Part shown: positions 30,956 through 40,277 of the stretch, one piece after another
Position numbering within the stretch: the first letter of the stretch is position 1
Layout: each line of letters opens with the position of its first letter
Origin: Bacilli bacterium
Lineage (GTDB): Bacteria > Bacillota_I > Bacilli_A > RFN20 > CAG-826
Reading direction: 5' to 3'
DNA: 64,000 nucleotides
NCBI GenBank assembly: GCA_024399115.1
Contig: JAKSHZ010000001.1
Span: 1 to 64,000 of the forward strand
Notes under the pieces: model-generated
Databases searched by the model: none
Seen by the model: the letters and a program-made list of their open reading frames with translations, nothing else
Told to the model about the DNA's origin: nothing
Position numbers and translations under genes: made by a program

Positions 30956-31231
30956 GTGACAAAATTTGAAATGTGGTTATTTAACAACAGATGGAATATT
31001 GCAGCAGTTGTTACAATCTTGGTTGAAATAGTTCTTTCTATTTTGAAAGTAACTAATGGTTGGACTATCAGTTGGTTCATACTTTTAATACCGGCAGAGA
31101 TCATCCTTGTTTATAACCTGTTGATTGGTGCACTATGTTTGACTTGTTATCTGCTTGATATCGATGGCGAGATGTGGCGAAAAGAAAAAATTGATAAACA
31201 GATAAAAGAACATATGGATAAAAAGGAGTAA
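30956..31231 (+). CDS. small membrane protein, 91 aa, GTG start
   Basis: TAGGAGG precedes a GTG at 30956. Two hydrophobic helices (IAAVVTILVEIVLSILKV and WFILLIPAEIILVYNLLIGA, extending to LTCYLLDI) and a charged C-terminal tail. Function unknown. Confidence 0.55.
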   Translation: MTKFEMWLFNNRWNIAAVVTILVEIVLSILKVTNGWTISWFILLIPAEIILVYNLLIGALCLTCYLLDIDGEMWRKEKIDKQIKEHMDKKE

Positions 31232-31236
31232 CGAAA

Positions 31237-31653
31237 ATGAGTACAACAAAAGAGAAGATTACTGTAATGACTGCCTACGAAGAAGGTAAGAAGATTGAAT
31301 GTAAAAGCAGAGATTGTAATTGGGCTGAGTGGATATTACCACAAGAGCCTGCTTGGAATTGGGCAGAGTGTGATTACAGAATAAAAGAAGAACCAAAGTA
31401 CAGACCATACAAAGACATTGATGAACTGTTCAATGATTGGGCAGAAAAAACACACAGTATACCAGCAAATATGGAACAGTTAGTCAGACCATTGATTTGG
31501 GTAGAGTCAAAAGTTACTGGTATTGAAAGACTAATTACAACTTACGACAGACACGCTGAACTAGTTAAAATTGCAAAGCGTTGTATTAGTTTAGAATATT
31601 TATTTAATAATTATACTTTCCTTGATGAAAGTCCTTGTGGTAAGAAGGAGTAA
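31237..31653 (+). CDS. unknown protein, 138 aa
   Basis: SD AAGGAG, ATG at 31237. The N-terminal section MTAYEEGKKIECKSRDCNWA and EPAWNWAECDYRIKEEPKYR is typical of a widespread phage family of unknown function (variants end in YRIKPE). C-terminal half helical with two Cys. Confidence 0.6.
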   Translation: MSTTKEKITVMTAYEEGKKIECKSRDCNWAEWILPQEPAWNWAECDYRIKEEPKYRPYKDIDELFNDWAEKTHSIPANMEQLVRPLIWVESKVTGIERLITTYDRHAELVKIAKRCISLEYLFNNYTFLDESPCGKKE

Positions 31654-31656
31654 AAA

Positions 31657-31788
31657 ATGAGCAAAAAAAAAGGGAGCGGGAACTATTTTATTTTTGACAG
31701 GTTATTTTATTTAATGAGTTGTGAAAGCGTTTATTTAGAATCTTACCTCAAAAAGTTTGAAATAACTAAATCTACGGAGAAATTATAA
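31657..31788 (+). CDS. small unknown protein, 43 aa
   Basis: ATG at 31657, SD AAGGAG in the end of the previous gene. Basic start (MSKKKGSGNYFIFDRLFYLM) and helical tail. Supported mainly by the SD. Confidence 0.4.
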   Translation: MSKKKGSGNYFIFDRLFYLMSCESVYLESYLKKFEITKSTEKL

Positions 31789-31806
31789 AAAACTTAGGAG
31801 ATAAAT

Positions 31807-32073
31807 ATGACAGAAGTAGATGAACAGGTAAGAAAGTTTATTGATTTTTTGGATAATGATGAGGCATTAGATAAAACTATTAGACATATGAAAAAAATCA
31901 ATAAGTTTTTGAAAAATGAAATTGCAGAATCAAAAAAAGGAAACGAAGAACTTCGCTATTGCGGAAATTGTCAGAGTGTTTTTGATGCTGATGGATTTTG
32001 TTATTTATATAAAGACGGAAGATGTATAAATCAGAGTGAATGGACAAAAAGAAGTAAAGGAGTAGAAAAATGA
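31807..32073 (+). CDS. Cys-containing unknown protein, 88 aa
   Basis: SD TAGGAG. Charged helix in the first half, then a CGNCQSVFDADGFCYLYKDG region with four Cys including CxxC, a likely zinc site. Overlaps the next gene by 4 bases. Related Cys-plus-coil layouts recur in the next three genes. Confidence 0.5.
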   Translation: MTEVDEQVRKFIDFLDNDEALDKTIRHMKKINKFLKNEIAESKKGNEELRYCGNCQSVFDADGFCYLYKDGRCINQSEWTKRSKGVEK

Positions 32074-32348
32074 GTACAGATAATGAATTGTTAAGTGCAG
32101 TAAAAGTTACACTAATTGAAAAAGCAAATTTAGAAAAACGTGTAAAAGAACTTGAAGAAAAACACACAAGACTTTCCAAAATGCTTGAAATGGCAATAGA
32201 TTTCATTGAGCAAGAAGATATGCAGTGTAAACTGTGTTCGTTTTTTTCAAGTTGCAGAGAAAACTGTCCGTATGGAGATGAAACACCAATATCTGACATT
32301 ATTCGTGCAGAACTTGAAAAACGTGTTATGCAAAGAAAAGGAGAATAA
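32070..32348 (+). CDS. coiled-coil Cys protein, 92 aa
   Basis: SD AAAGGAG. Coiled coil at about 12-35 (KVTLIEKANLEKRVKELEEK) and a Cys cluster CKLCSFFSSCRENCPYGDE, pattern as in small phage proteins with a zinc-like knuckle. Unknown function. Confidence 0.5.
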   Translation: MSTDNELLSAVKVTLIEKANLEKRVKELEEKHTRLSKMLEMAIDFIEQEDMQCKLCSFFSSCRENCPYGDETPISDIIRAELEKRVMQRKGE

Positions 32349-32350
32349 TA

Positions 32351-32830
32351 ATGTTATCTGACGAAGAAAAAGCAGAAGAAATATTACAAACAAAAGGCTC
32401 AATGACTTTTTGTGCGAAAGGTTGTGGCTACACAGAAAAAGTAAAAGAACTTATTGCTATAGGACTTGCAGAAGGCAGGAAAGAAGGTTACGAACAAGGT
32501 AAGAACAATGAACGAGAATCACAATGTGGAAAGAAAAACTATGAGAAAGATATAACAAGGTTAAAAAAAGAAAACGCAGAACTTTCTAATTCAGTAACCG
32601 AATTAACTAACACGAAAACCGAGTTAAAAACTAAAGTTACCGAGTTAGAAAAGCAGATTGAAAAAATGAAGTCCTTTATACATTCTGAAATTGACTTTTG
32701 TGTGTATTGTCCTTTAACAGACGAATGTGTGAATGACGAAGGAGCTTGTCCTTATGCTTATTCAACAGAAGAAGAACAGAAAAATCTTCTTATGGATTTT
32801 ATTAATAAGTGGGAGTCGGTAGATGAATAA
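32351..32830 (+). CDS. coiled-coil Cys protein, 159 aa
   Basis: SD AAAGGAG, ATG at 32351. An N-terminal helix, a long coiled coil (KKENAELSNSVTELTNTKTE with heptad repeats) and a C-terminal Cys group CVYCPLTDECVNDEGACPYA that resembles the cluster of the 92-aa neighbour. Overlaps the next gene by 8 bases. Unknown role. Confidence 0.5.
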   Translation: MLSDEEKAEEILQTKGSMTFCAKGCGYTEKVKELIAIGLAEGRKEGYEQGKNNERESQCGKKNYEKDITRLKKENAELSNSVTELTNTKTELKTKVTELEKQIEKMKSFIHSEIDFCVYCPLTDECVNDEGACPYAYSTEEEQKNLLMDFINKWESVDE

Positions 32831-33056
32831 AGTTGTAATCAAAAGTTTAATAGGTCAGAACGGCGAATCTTTAGGAGCATATGTAGATTATGGTGATTTC
32901 TGCAAAATGCAAAGAGAATATGAAGAACAGATTGAAAAAATGAAACCTTATTGCAAAGAATTATGTAAGAATTACATCAAAACTGAGTTTATGGGGAATG
33001 ATTGTTATAATGGTGTATGTAGGAATTGTGATAAATGGGAGTTAAAAAATGAGTGA
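32823..33056 (+). CDS. small Cys-rich protein, 77 aa
   Basis: SD GGGAG. Starts with a beta segment (VVIKSLIGQNGESLGAYVDY), then a helix and Cys residues CKELCKNYIK... CYNGVCRNCDKW. Third member of the local set with a similar Cys knuckle. Overlaps the next gene by 8 bases. Confidence 0.5.
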   Translation: MNKVVIKSLIGQNGESLGAYVDYGDFCKMQREYEEQIEKMKPYCKELCKNYIKTEFMGNDCYNGVCRNCDKWELKNE

Positions 33057-33273
33057 AAAAGAATACAAAGAAAAATGTAATAATATGTTCGCTAAGAACT
33101 CAATCCTGCTTCATAGAATTGATGAACTGAAAGAACAGATTGAACAGTTATCCAATGACAATCACGTTCTAAAAACTTCTTTCATTATGCAGCAAGAACA
33201 GATTGAAGTATTAGAAGAAAAGTTGCAGAAAGCCAAAAATATGCTGCCTACTTGGCAAAAGGAAAAGCTATGA
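33049..33273 (+). CDS. small coiled-coil protein, 74 aa
   Basis: SD GGGAG. Almost wholly coiled coil (LHRIDELKEQIEQLSNDNHV, IEVLEEKLQKAKNML). Last of the chain 31807-33273. The glycosyltransferase start lies within its end. Confidence 0.5.
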   Translation: MSEKEYKEKCNNMFAKNSILLHRIDELKEQIEQLSNDNHVLKTSFIMQQEQIEVLEEKLQKAKNMLPTWQKEKL

Positions 33274-34199
33274 ATCCATTTTTATCTATCGTTATTATCT
33301 TCTGTGATAACGATGTACACTACATACCCGGTCTTCTTAAACAGATTGAAGAAAAAGTATTCGTCAGTTACGAAGTTGTTCTTATTTCCAATTGTAAATA
33401 TCATCTTGCAGACTTCAATGCAAAAAATGTAAGAATGTATCAAAGAGGATATAATGCATATCAATTCGACTCAAGACGTTTTGCAATTCCATATTGTACA
33501 GGTAAGTATATATGGTACATAGATGCCGATGACAGCATCCTAACTATAACTCCACTTCTTGAAAAAATGGATGATGATATAGTTATTTTCTGCTTTATGG
33601 AACAGAATAAAATCCTGTCTGTTCCTACTGCCACAAAAAGAATCATTGGAAGATTAGATGGTAAAAAAATAAAACGATACTCCTCTGAAATTTTACAAGT
33701 TGAAAACCCAAAAAACTTCTTAGGGTTTATCTGTTGCACTCTATGGAATAAATGGATCAAGAAAGAACTGGCCGATGAACTCTACCCTCAGCTTCCGGCA
33801 GGCTTAGAGATAGTTGCATCTGAAGATGTATTCTATACAAGTTATTACATAGACCGTTCAAAAACAATATGTCTATGTGCTGAAACTATTTACATTTACA
33901 ATAAAGAAAATGCAAAAGGATTTGACCCAAAGATGACTAATCAAAGATTTGAACACATCATCAAAGGCAGAAAAGAATCTCTTGAACTATTTAATCACTT
34001 TATTAAAGACCCGGAACATTACGAACCTATACAGCAGAGTATCTGCTATTTCTATATTAAATTACTGGAAACAGAAGATCCAAAATCAGCTTTCGAAACA
34101 ATGAAAAAACACTTCAAACTAGAAGACCTGAAAGCAAGTTTGAACTCTCCACTACTCTCTGTTGAAGATAAAAAGAAATTAACTACGATTGTATATTGA
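33270..34199 (+). CDS. GT-A family 2 glycosyltransferase
   Basis: 309 aa from the ATG at 33270 (AAAAGGA as SD). N-terminus FLSIVIIFCDNDVHYIPGLL is the nucleotide-binding start of GT2 enzymes and IWYIDADDSI holds the DxD-type metal site (~residues 86-90). It would move a sugar from a nucleotide donor to an unknown acceptor. Phage glycosyltransferases act on phage DNA, on structural proteins or on host surface polymers; the neighbours do not decide which. Confidence 0.8.
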   Translation: MNPFLSIVIIFCDNDVHYIPGLLKQIEEKVFVSYEVVLISNCKYHLADFNAKNVRMYQRGYNAYQFDSRRFAIPYCTGKYIWYIDADDSILTITPLLEKMDDDIVIFCFMEQNKILSVPTATKRIIGRLDGKKIKRYSSEILQVENPKNFLGFICCTLWNKWIKKELADELYPQLPAGLEIVASEDVFYTSYYIDRSKTICLCAETIYIYNKENAKGFDPKMTNQRFEHIIKGRKESLELFNHFIKDPEHYEPIQQSICYFYIKLLETEDPKSAFETMKKHFKLEDLKASLNSPLLSVEDKKKLTTIVY

Positions 34200-34228
34200 T
34201 TAATACTTAAACCCATAGAGGTAATCCT

Positions 34229-34915
34229 ATGGGTATTTGTATTGATTGTATTTACATTGGTGATGACAACCGCAGAACAGACAATAAACCAGCAACTTGC
34301 TGTAAGAAACCTGAAAGAAAGTTTATTGAAGACTTTATTTGTAGAAATGAAAATAACGCAGATTTAGATTTTGTAACCGGGAAATTAACATTCGGTTCTT
34401 GTCGTATTAAAAATATGTTTGGTGAATGTCTCTTTTTTGATGATGGTAAAGAAGAAAAAACTTTCTTTGCTTGGAAAAATGGTGAAGATATTATTTATGT
34501 TCTCGATGCAAACCCAACTTCTGATACTGAATACTATCTTGGCATTAATGATGATCCTGCCGGAAAAGTTATCACAGTAACTTACTTTGGTTGGAAATCC
34601 GATGAATTATATTGCTTTACTCAGACAGAGACTCCTAGTCAGTATGATGTAACATTTACTAATAACGGAACTATTTTTAGTACTATCAGTGAAGTCGGAG
34701 ATGATTACATCGTTGTTAATGAAATAACATATAATCGCACAGAAGAATTAGACAACCTTAAAATCTACATTGATGGTAAAGTTTATAACCGTTCCGAAGA
34801 AGATGATGTAATCATTCGTGTCGAAGTTCCTTCAGATGATGACCCTGAGCCTGATGATAGCACACAAATCGATGATCCAGTTGCACCAGAAGACCCAGAA
34901 GAAAACAATCCTTAA
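34229..34915 (+). CDS. unknown protein with acidic Pro-rich tail, 228 aa
   Basis: SD TAGAGG, ATG at 34229. Cys residues CIDCIYIGDD, TCCKKPE and CRIKNMFGEC near the N-terminus suggest a zinc-binding start. The middle holds beta-rich Ig-like sequence (YDVTFTNNGTIFSTISEVGD). The last ~35 residues are Asp/Glu/Pro repeats. It could be a structural or decoration protein; no family recognised. Confidence 0.55.
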   Translation: MGICIDCIYIGDDNRRTDNKPATCCKKPERKFIEDFICRNENNADLDFVTGKLTFGSCRIKNMFGECLFFDDGKEEKTFFAWKNGEDIIYVLDANPTSDTEYYLGINDDPAGKVITVTYFGWKSDELYCFTQTETPSQYDVTFTNNGTIFSTISEVGDDYIVVNEITYNRTEELDNLKIYIDGKVYNRSEEDDVIIRVEVPSDDDPEPDDSTQIDDPVAPEDPEENNP

Positions 34916-34919
34916 GTAC

Positions 34920-34948
34920 TTGTATCACGATTTTATCGGTTGTAAAAT
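34920..34948 (+). promoter_or_regulatory. promoter giving a leaderless mRNA for SbcD
   Basis: TTGTAT (34920-34925), 17-base spacer with TTTATCGG, TAAAAT (34943-34948), then 6 bases to the ATG at 34955. The TTTATCGGTTGTAAAAT core recurs at 45214-45231. Confidence 0.7.
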
Positions 34949-34954
34949 TCCTAT

Positions 34955-35698
34955 ATGAAATTTATCCATATAGCAGACGTACACGCAAATAAGAATCGTA
35001 TTAAGCCATGTCTTAGTGCATTGAAACAGATAAGAGATTTTATCTTCACTAACAGTAAATCTAAAAAGGATGCCCCTCCTCTATTAATAGCAGGAGACTT
35101 TTGGGATGCCACAATTACAAATACAGAAAATTCTGGCTTCACTCAGTATATAGATATAATGGGTGAAATTGCAGCTTTAACAGAAGTATTTATGGTAGCC
35201 GGAACACCATCTCACGATGTTGCATCTTCCCTTAAAGTTTTCAAACCATTAGGTATTCATTTATTTGAAGAACCGGGAATTGAACATATGGATGGTTATA
35301 CTATTTATGCAATTCCTGAACCAAGAAAATCCAATTATATAGTTTCCTCTCAGCACGAACTTAATGAACGTATTTTACAAGATTTACGCAATAGTATTGA
35401 TATATTCAAAAGTATAAAAGAACAGAAGAGAAACCCGATTAATATCCTTATGTATCACGGAGAAGTCACAGGAAGTATTTATCAGAACGGTGTAAAAGTA
35501 CAAGAAACTTCATATGCTATGCCGGGAGTATGGCTTAAGGAACTTGATATGGATTATATAGCCTTAGGTCATATTCATTTGGACCAGCAGATAGAAAGTG
35601 TAGGACATTGCTATTACGCAGGTTCTGTAGCACCAATTGATTTCGGTGAACAACATAATGCCGGATTTAATTTAATTGATATCGAGGTTGACGAATGA
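34955..35698 (+). CDS. SbcD/Mre11-like nuclease subunit (T4 gp47 type)
   Basis: 247 aa; leaderless, no SD. Metallophosphoesterase motifs: IADVHAN (D-x-H), AGDFWDA, VAGTPSHDV in place of the usual GNHE/D, MYHGEV and ALGHIHL. The altered motif III keeps His and Asp but replaces Asn with Ser, so activity may differ. It pairs with the SbcC-like gene that overlaps it by 4 bases. The complex would process DNA ends for recombination, with the Rad52-like protein. Confidence 0.85.
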   Translation: MKFIHIADVHANKNRIKPCLSALKQIRDFIFTNSKSKKDAPPLLIAGDFWDATITNTENSGFTQYIDIMGEIAALTEVFMVAGTPSHDVASSLKVFKPLGIHLFEEPGIEHMDGYTIYAIPEPRKSNYIVSSQHELNERILQDLRNSIDIFKSIKEQKRNPINILMYHGEVTGSIYQNGVKVQETSYAMPGVWLKELDMDYIALGHIHLDQQIESVGHCYYAGSVAPIDFGEQHNAGFNLIDIEVDE

Positions 35699-38304
35699 AC
35701 AAAGTAACCGTAAAAAGAATAAGTTTTGGATTTCCTGTTAATACTACAAGAGAAATTCCTTATGAAGATTTAGATACACTTAAAAAAGAAAACTTTAAGA
35801 ATAAAAATCTCCATGTCAAATTAGTATTAGAAAAAGAACTTAAAAAGAGTTTCAATGCTTCTCAAATCGCATCTGATATACAGATGTCAACAGGTGCAGA
35901 AAAAGTTAAGATATCTTTTATTTATAACAACTCTTCCTCTGAACGTTCTAAGGAAGTGGCAGATGCACAGTCTATAACAGACAAGTTCAAGTTATATGCA
36001 AAACTTAATGAAATAAAATATTCCGACACTACTCTATCCTGCCTTGAAAACATTCAGAATAATATCACTCTTGATAATGCAGTTCCTAGTGATAGTTTCG
36101 AACTGGAGTTTGCCTCTGTAAGAGGTGCTATCGGAATTAAAGACGGCCAAAATATAGATGAAATTAATATCAATTTTAAGGAACAGTATTCTGATGGAAT
36201 CATCATCTTAGTAGGTAAAAACGGTGCTGGAAAGTCTACTCTTATTGAAAATCTTCATCCGTACCCTCAGATGCTTACTCGTTCAGGTGCATTAAAAGAC
36301 CATTTCTGCCTTAAAGATTCACACCGTATCTTAATTTATAAAATGTCAAACGGTGATAAAATTAAGATTATGATGCTCATAGACGGTGCGGCTAAATCTG
36401 TACTAACCAAATACAATGTTTTCTATCAGTCTGCAGGATCTGACGAATGGATTCCAGAAACCTCTATCGATGGAGGATATGATTCATATAAGAAATTCTG
36501 TGAATCTATATTCGGCTCATTGCAAATGTTTATGAGAACTTCATTCTTTGCAAATAAAGAAATTAAATCTATTCCTGACTTGGCAAATGCCACTAAAAGC
36601 GAAAAGATGACCCTGTTCTCTATATTGGCAGGCACAGATTACTTAGGTGCAATCTCTCAAAAATCTAAAGACTTTGCTAAAGAACAAGAGAAGATAATCG
36701 AAGAAATAAAATCCCAGTTAAAAGATTTTGATAACATTGAATACCGTCTCACAGAAGCCGGAAATCAAATTGTTATCAACAGTCAGGAAATTGACAATTA
36801 TCAAAAACTCATTGATATAGACCAGCAGGAACTTGAACTTTGTAACGAAGCTCAAAAGGAATATCTCAAACTTTCAGGCTCTTATGACATTATTCGTAAA
36901 AATCAGCAGGAGAAAATTGCAAGATTAGGTGACATCGAGAGAGAACAAACTGCAATTAACAATTCCATTGCTGCAGTAAATGAAGACTTGGAAAGCAAAG
37001 ATGTTATGGAAGAACAGCTAAAATGGTATGACAATGCTATGGCTACAAAAAAACAACTTGAAATCACTAAGTCTAAATTGGAAACAAACAAGTTCAATCT
37101 TGCTGCTAAAATAGATTCTCTTGAAGCAGAAGACAGAAAAACATCAAGAACAATTTCTGATTTGGAAAACGAAATCTATAAACTTAAGATTCAGGAAAAC
37201 TCTTTAGAAAAGGCTTTACCTAAATTAGATGGATCTTGTCCTGTTTGTGGTGCTCCATTATCAGAACACAAAAAAGAAGAACTTGAAAAAGATTTTAATG
37301 AAATCTCAGAACGTATCAAAACAATTAAGTCTAACACAGAGTCTAAGCAGACTGAATTGTCAGAATTAAGAAGTAAACTTAATGATAGAGAAATTAAGGA
37401 ACTTAAAAAACAACACGATGAAATTAAAGAAGCATTAAAATCAACTATTAATGATATTTCCGATATCGACAATTATGCTGCTGATATTGACGTTGATGAT
37501 ATTAAAGATATCTTAACACATTCTCAGTTTAAGCTGGATAATTATAATCAGCAATTGGAAAAACTTATTTCTGAACATCAGAAAGTTCAGTCTGACTTGG
37601 AAGAAATAGAAAATCAACTTACTAATATTCCAAAAGATTATACTGACAGAATTAATGTTCTTACTCGTGGCATTCAGGACTCTCAGCAACAGATTGCAAA
37701 TCGTAAAGCTGAAAATAAGACTCTGGAATATGAAATCAAAAGACTTGATGGATATAAAACTCAAGTCTCAGATATCAAAAATCAGATTAAAGAACATCAG
37801 CAGTTATTAAAGGAATATCAGTTACTTTCCAAATCGTTCAGCAATGAAGGTATACAAGCCTTAGAACTTGATTCTGCCGCACCTGAAATTTCAGATATTA
37901 CCAATGCAATTTTGAACGAAACTTATGGTGATAGATTTACTATCAGTTTTGATACACAAAGAGATACAAAAGATGGTCGTAAAATTGATGACTTTATCAT
38001 TTATGTATTTGATGCAGAAACTGGTAGAAAGAAGAAATTGGATGTATTAAGTTCAGGCGAAGGTATTTGGGTTAAAAATGCTTTGTATTATGCATTCTCA
38101 GTAATTCGTTCAAGAAGAACTGGATTCTGTTTTAAGACACGTTTCCTTGATGAAGCTGATGGTGCGTTAGATACAGAAGCAAGAGCAAAATACTTAAAGA
38201 TGATTGAGGTTGCTCATAGAATGTGTAATGCCACCCAAACCATCCTCATTACACATTCTCAAGAAATTAAAGAAATAGTTGATCAGAAAATCGAATTTTT
38301 ATAA
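35695..38304 (+). CDS. SbcC/Rad50-like ATPase (T4 gp46 type)
   Basis: 869 aa. Walker A GKNGAGKST at about 174-182, long coiled coils on both sides of a zinc hook CPVC at about 515-518, signature LSSGEG at ~787 and Walker B with DEADGALD at ~819. Unlike T4 gp46 and Rad50, where the Walker A lies near residue 35, this protein has an extra ~140 residues in front (MNKVTVKRISFGFPVNTTRE...) with no recognised domain. It works with the SbcD-like subunit on DNA ends and possibly replication-coupled recombination. Confidence 0.87.
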   Translation: MNKVTVKRISFGFPVNTTREIPYEDLDTLKKENFKNKNLHVKLVLEKELKKSFNASQIASDIQMSTGAEKVKISFIYNNSSSERSKEVADAQSITDKFKLYAKLNEIKYSDTTLSCLENIQNNITLDNAVPSDSFELEFASVRGAIGIKDGQNIDEININFKEQYSDGIIILVGKNGAGKSTLIENLHPYPQMLTRSGALKDHFCLKDSHRILIYKMSNGDKIKIMMLIDGAAKSVLTKYNVFYQSAGSDEWIPETSIDGGYDSYKKFCESIFGSLQMFMRTSFFANKEIKSIPDLANATKSEKMTLFSILAGTDYLGAISQKSKDFAKEQEKIIEEIKSQLKDFDNIEYRLTEAGNQIVINSQEIDNYQKLIDIDQQELELCNEAQKEYLKLSGSYDIIRKNQQEKIARLGDIEREQTAINNSIAAVNEDLESKDVMEEQLKWYDNAMATKKQLEITKSKLETNKFNLAAKIDSLEAEDRKTSRTISDLENEIYKLKIQENSLEKALPKLDGSCPVCGAPLSEHKKEELEKDFNEISERIKTIKSNTESKQTELSELRSKLNDREIKELKKQHDEIKEALKSTINDISDIDNYAADIDVDDIKDILTHSQFKLDNYNQQLEKLISEHQKVQSDLEEIENQLTNIPKDYTDRINVLTRGIQDSQQQIANRKAENKTLEYEIKRLDGYKTQVSDIKNQIKEHQQLLKEYQLLSKSFSNEGIQALELDSAAPEISDITNAILNETYGDRFTISFDTQRDTKDGRKIDDFIIYVFDAETGRKKKLDVLSSGEGIWVKNALYYAFSVIRSRRTGFCFKTRFLDEADGALDTEARAKYLKMIEVAHRMCNATQTILITHSQEIKEIVDQKIEFL

Positions 38305-38589
38305 TTCCATCTTCTTCTCTATCTTTGATAATCTCTTATCAATCTTTTTAAGTTCCTTGATGGTATCAACTTCTTCGGTAAACTCATAACCACCATCAAG
38401 GTAAGTTCTTAAGATATCTAAGATAAAAGCAGTTTGAGTTTTATGAACGCTTCTTGCTGCATCTCGTATTTTTTGCTGGAATGTACGTTCAACACGCATT
38501 GTTAAAGTGATGTAGTGTTCATTATCATCTCGTTTAATGATACCACCAGTCCATTTGTTAATTTGAGGTACTTTCTTTTTGTCTTCCAT
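38299..38589 (-). CDS. ribbon-helix-helix DNA-binding protein
   Basis: 96 aa, ATG at 38589 with GGAG upstream. HYITLTMRVERTFQQKIRDA and then KTQTAFILDILRTYLDGG fit a CopG/Arc-type strand plus two helices; the C-terminus is a coiled coil (IKELKKIDKRLSKIEKKMEL). Divergent from the HNH gene at 38718, whose promoter lies between, so it probably represses that promoter or its own. Confidence 0.65.
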   Translation of the reverse strand: MEDKKKVPQINKWTGGIIKRDDNEHYITLTMRVERTFQQKIRDAARSVHKTQTAFILDILRTYLDGGYEFTEEVDTIKELKKIDKRLSKIEKKMEL

Positions 38590-38682
38590 GACACATCTCC
38601 ATTAAAACATAATACTACTCACTCCAATATAATTATCGGAATCAGTAGTCAAAAACTATAGTCTTTTTTACTTGTTTGTTAC

Positions 38683-38711
38683 TTGTTTTTCAGAATTATC
38701 TTTTGTAAAAT
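38683..38711 (+). promoter_or_regulatory. promoter giving a leaderless mRNA
   Basis: TTGTTT (38683-38688), 17-base spacer, TAAAAT (38706-38711), then 6 bases to the ATG at 38718. The spacer has GAATTATC, close to the GAATTTATC of the 45202 promoter. Confidence 0.7.
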
Positions 38712-38717
38712 AATCTT

Positions 38718-39551
38718 ATGGAAACATTAGCACTTAGAGGCCAAATAAAAAAGGTTAATAATTCATTCATAATTTACCCTGCTACAAAAGCAGATTGGTC
38801 TAATCTTACTTTATACACAAATTTGATTACTGACAAGTATTCTACAATAACTTTTAAGTCAGGTTCTGGTTCAAAATCATATTCTCAGGTTAAAACTGCT
38901 TGGGCATTAATCACAATGCTATGTGTAGCAAAACTTGGGAGAAAACCTACAAAGAAAGAAATCGATATTATGTATGCAGAAACACTTGATATGTTTGCTG
39001 ATAAGGAGTTACAGCAAGGCATCTTGTTTTCCGAACCGAAATATATTCCTGTATCTATCTCAAAGATGTCAAAACGACAGTTAGCAAGATACATCCAGTC
39101 TATGATGCAGATGCTTCACGAAAATACTCACGGTTTCTTATTATCACCTGACGATATGATTGAAATCAGTGAATTATTCTCAGAATGGAATAACTTCTTA
39201 TCTTGTCTTGATGTAGACCCTACTGACCTTGATGATAATGGAGAATACTTATCTCTGGAAGAATACAGACGAACTCATACGGTAAGTTATGCTTCCGGCA
39301 GAGTCACTGACAATTATGGTGGTCCACTGGAAATGGCACATATAGTTTCAAGAGGGTCTGATCCTGCATTTGAAAACTGTTGTTGGAATGTAATGATGCT
39401 TACACACGAAGAACACCAAGAAATTATGCATCAGGAAGGCTGGAACGCATTAATTGCAAGATACCCACATATTCGTGGAAGAGTTGATAGAGCATTCAAT
39501 ATGGCCCATCATATTTATAAAGTAGCTGAACAAAACGGGGTTGAACTGTGA
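38718..39551 (+). CDS. HNH-like nuclease candidate
   Basis: 277 aa, leaderless. The C-terminal section GPLEMAHIVSRGSDPAFENC, then NVMMLTHEEHQEIMHQEGW, has the His, Asn and second His spacing of HNH nucleases (H-I...N...H..H), though zinc Cys residues are missing. The N-terminal 150 residues are helical. It starts a two-gene operon (overlap at 39548). Its target is unknown; recombination or packaging roles are possible. Confidence 0.65.
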   Translation: METLALRGQIKKVNNSFIIYPATKADWSNLTLYTNLITDKYSTITFKSGSGSKSYSQVKTAWALITMLCVAKLGRKPTKKEIDIMYAETLDMFADKELQQGILFSEPKYIPVSISKMSKRQLARYIQSMMQMLHENTHGFLLSPDDMIEISELFSEWNNFLSCLDVDPTDLDDNGEYLSLEEYRRTHTVSYASGRVTDNYGGPLEMAHIVSRGSDPAFENCCWNVMMLTHEEHQEIMHQEGWNALIARYPHIRGRVDRAFNMAHHIYKVAEQNGVEL

Positions 39552-40222
39552 CAAAGAAGGAAATTGCCACTCTATTTGGTTGGAAATGTGTTACTGCTGT
39601 TAATGAAGCATTCGTTAAGGCAGAATCTAAATGTCAGTCTATAAAGGACAAAAAAGGTCATTATAATAAAAAAACAAGTATCGATTACACACTTGAAGAA
39701 ACATTAATAGCTATGGACTGTTTAAGGTCAAAGATGACTTTTACTCCTATGATGAAAAGATACCTTATTGAAAATTTTATTCACAGAGATACTCCGTATG
39801 CATTAAAAGAAAAACCTTTGCATATCCCTAGAGAAGTAAGACATTTCATTTATTGGTGGGGAATATCCGAAGGTAGATTACAGGTATGTGTTAGTTGCGG
39901 CTATTTTGCAGTAAGAACTCCAAACAAACAGAATGCTAAACCTCAACCATACTGTACATTCTATGAACGATACTTTAATCATCTTACTAATAAGATTAAT
40001 ATCTATAAGCAGAAGTGTCCTACATATATCAAATCAAACACTACTCCATATGTATTCTTAGAAACAGGTCCAGTTTTAGTGGATCAAGTAGACAGAGATA
40101 ATAAGAAGTTATTACCAGCTCCTGTAAAAACTCTTGGTTTTGACCAGTCTGCTTTTAAGAGTAAGAGAAAAAAGAATGAGCCAATTATTATTTTAAGGGA
40201 TGCGTTTGAAGATGATTTTTAG
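39548..40222 (+). CDS. unknown protein, 224 aa, GTG start
   Basis: GTG at 39548 overlaps the previous TGA. The N-terminal KKEIATLFGWKCVTAVNEAF may be an HTH. One CVSC pair and a Cys downstream (RLQVCVSCGYFAVRT, QPYCTFYERYF) look like an incomplete zinc site. C-terminus basic. Coupled with the HNH-like gene, so they may act together. Confidence 0.55.
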   Translation: MTKKEIATLFGWKCVTAVNEAFVKAESKCQSIKDKKGHYNKKTSIDYTLEETLIAMDCLRSKMTFTPMMKRYLIENFIHRDTPYALKEKPLHIPREVRHFIYWWGISEGRLQVCVSCGYFAVRTPNKQNAKPQPYCTFYERYFNHLTNKINIYKQKCPTYIKSNTTPYVFLETGPVLVDQVDRDNKKLLPAPVKTLGFDQSAFKSKRKKNEPIIILRDAFEDDF

Positions 40223-40277
40223 GATGATTAACATTAACACATAAATCAAATCCAAAACCAACAACCCTAACAGTACT

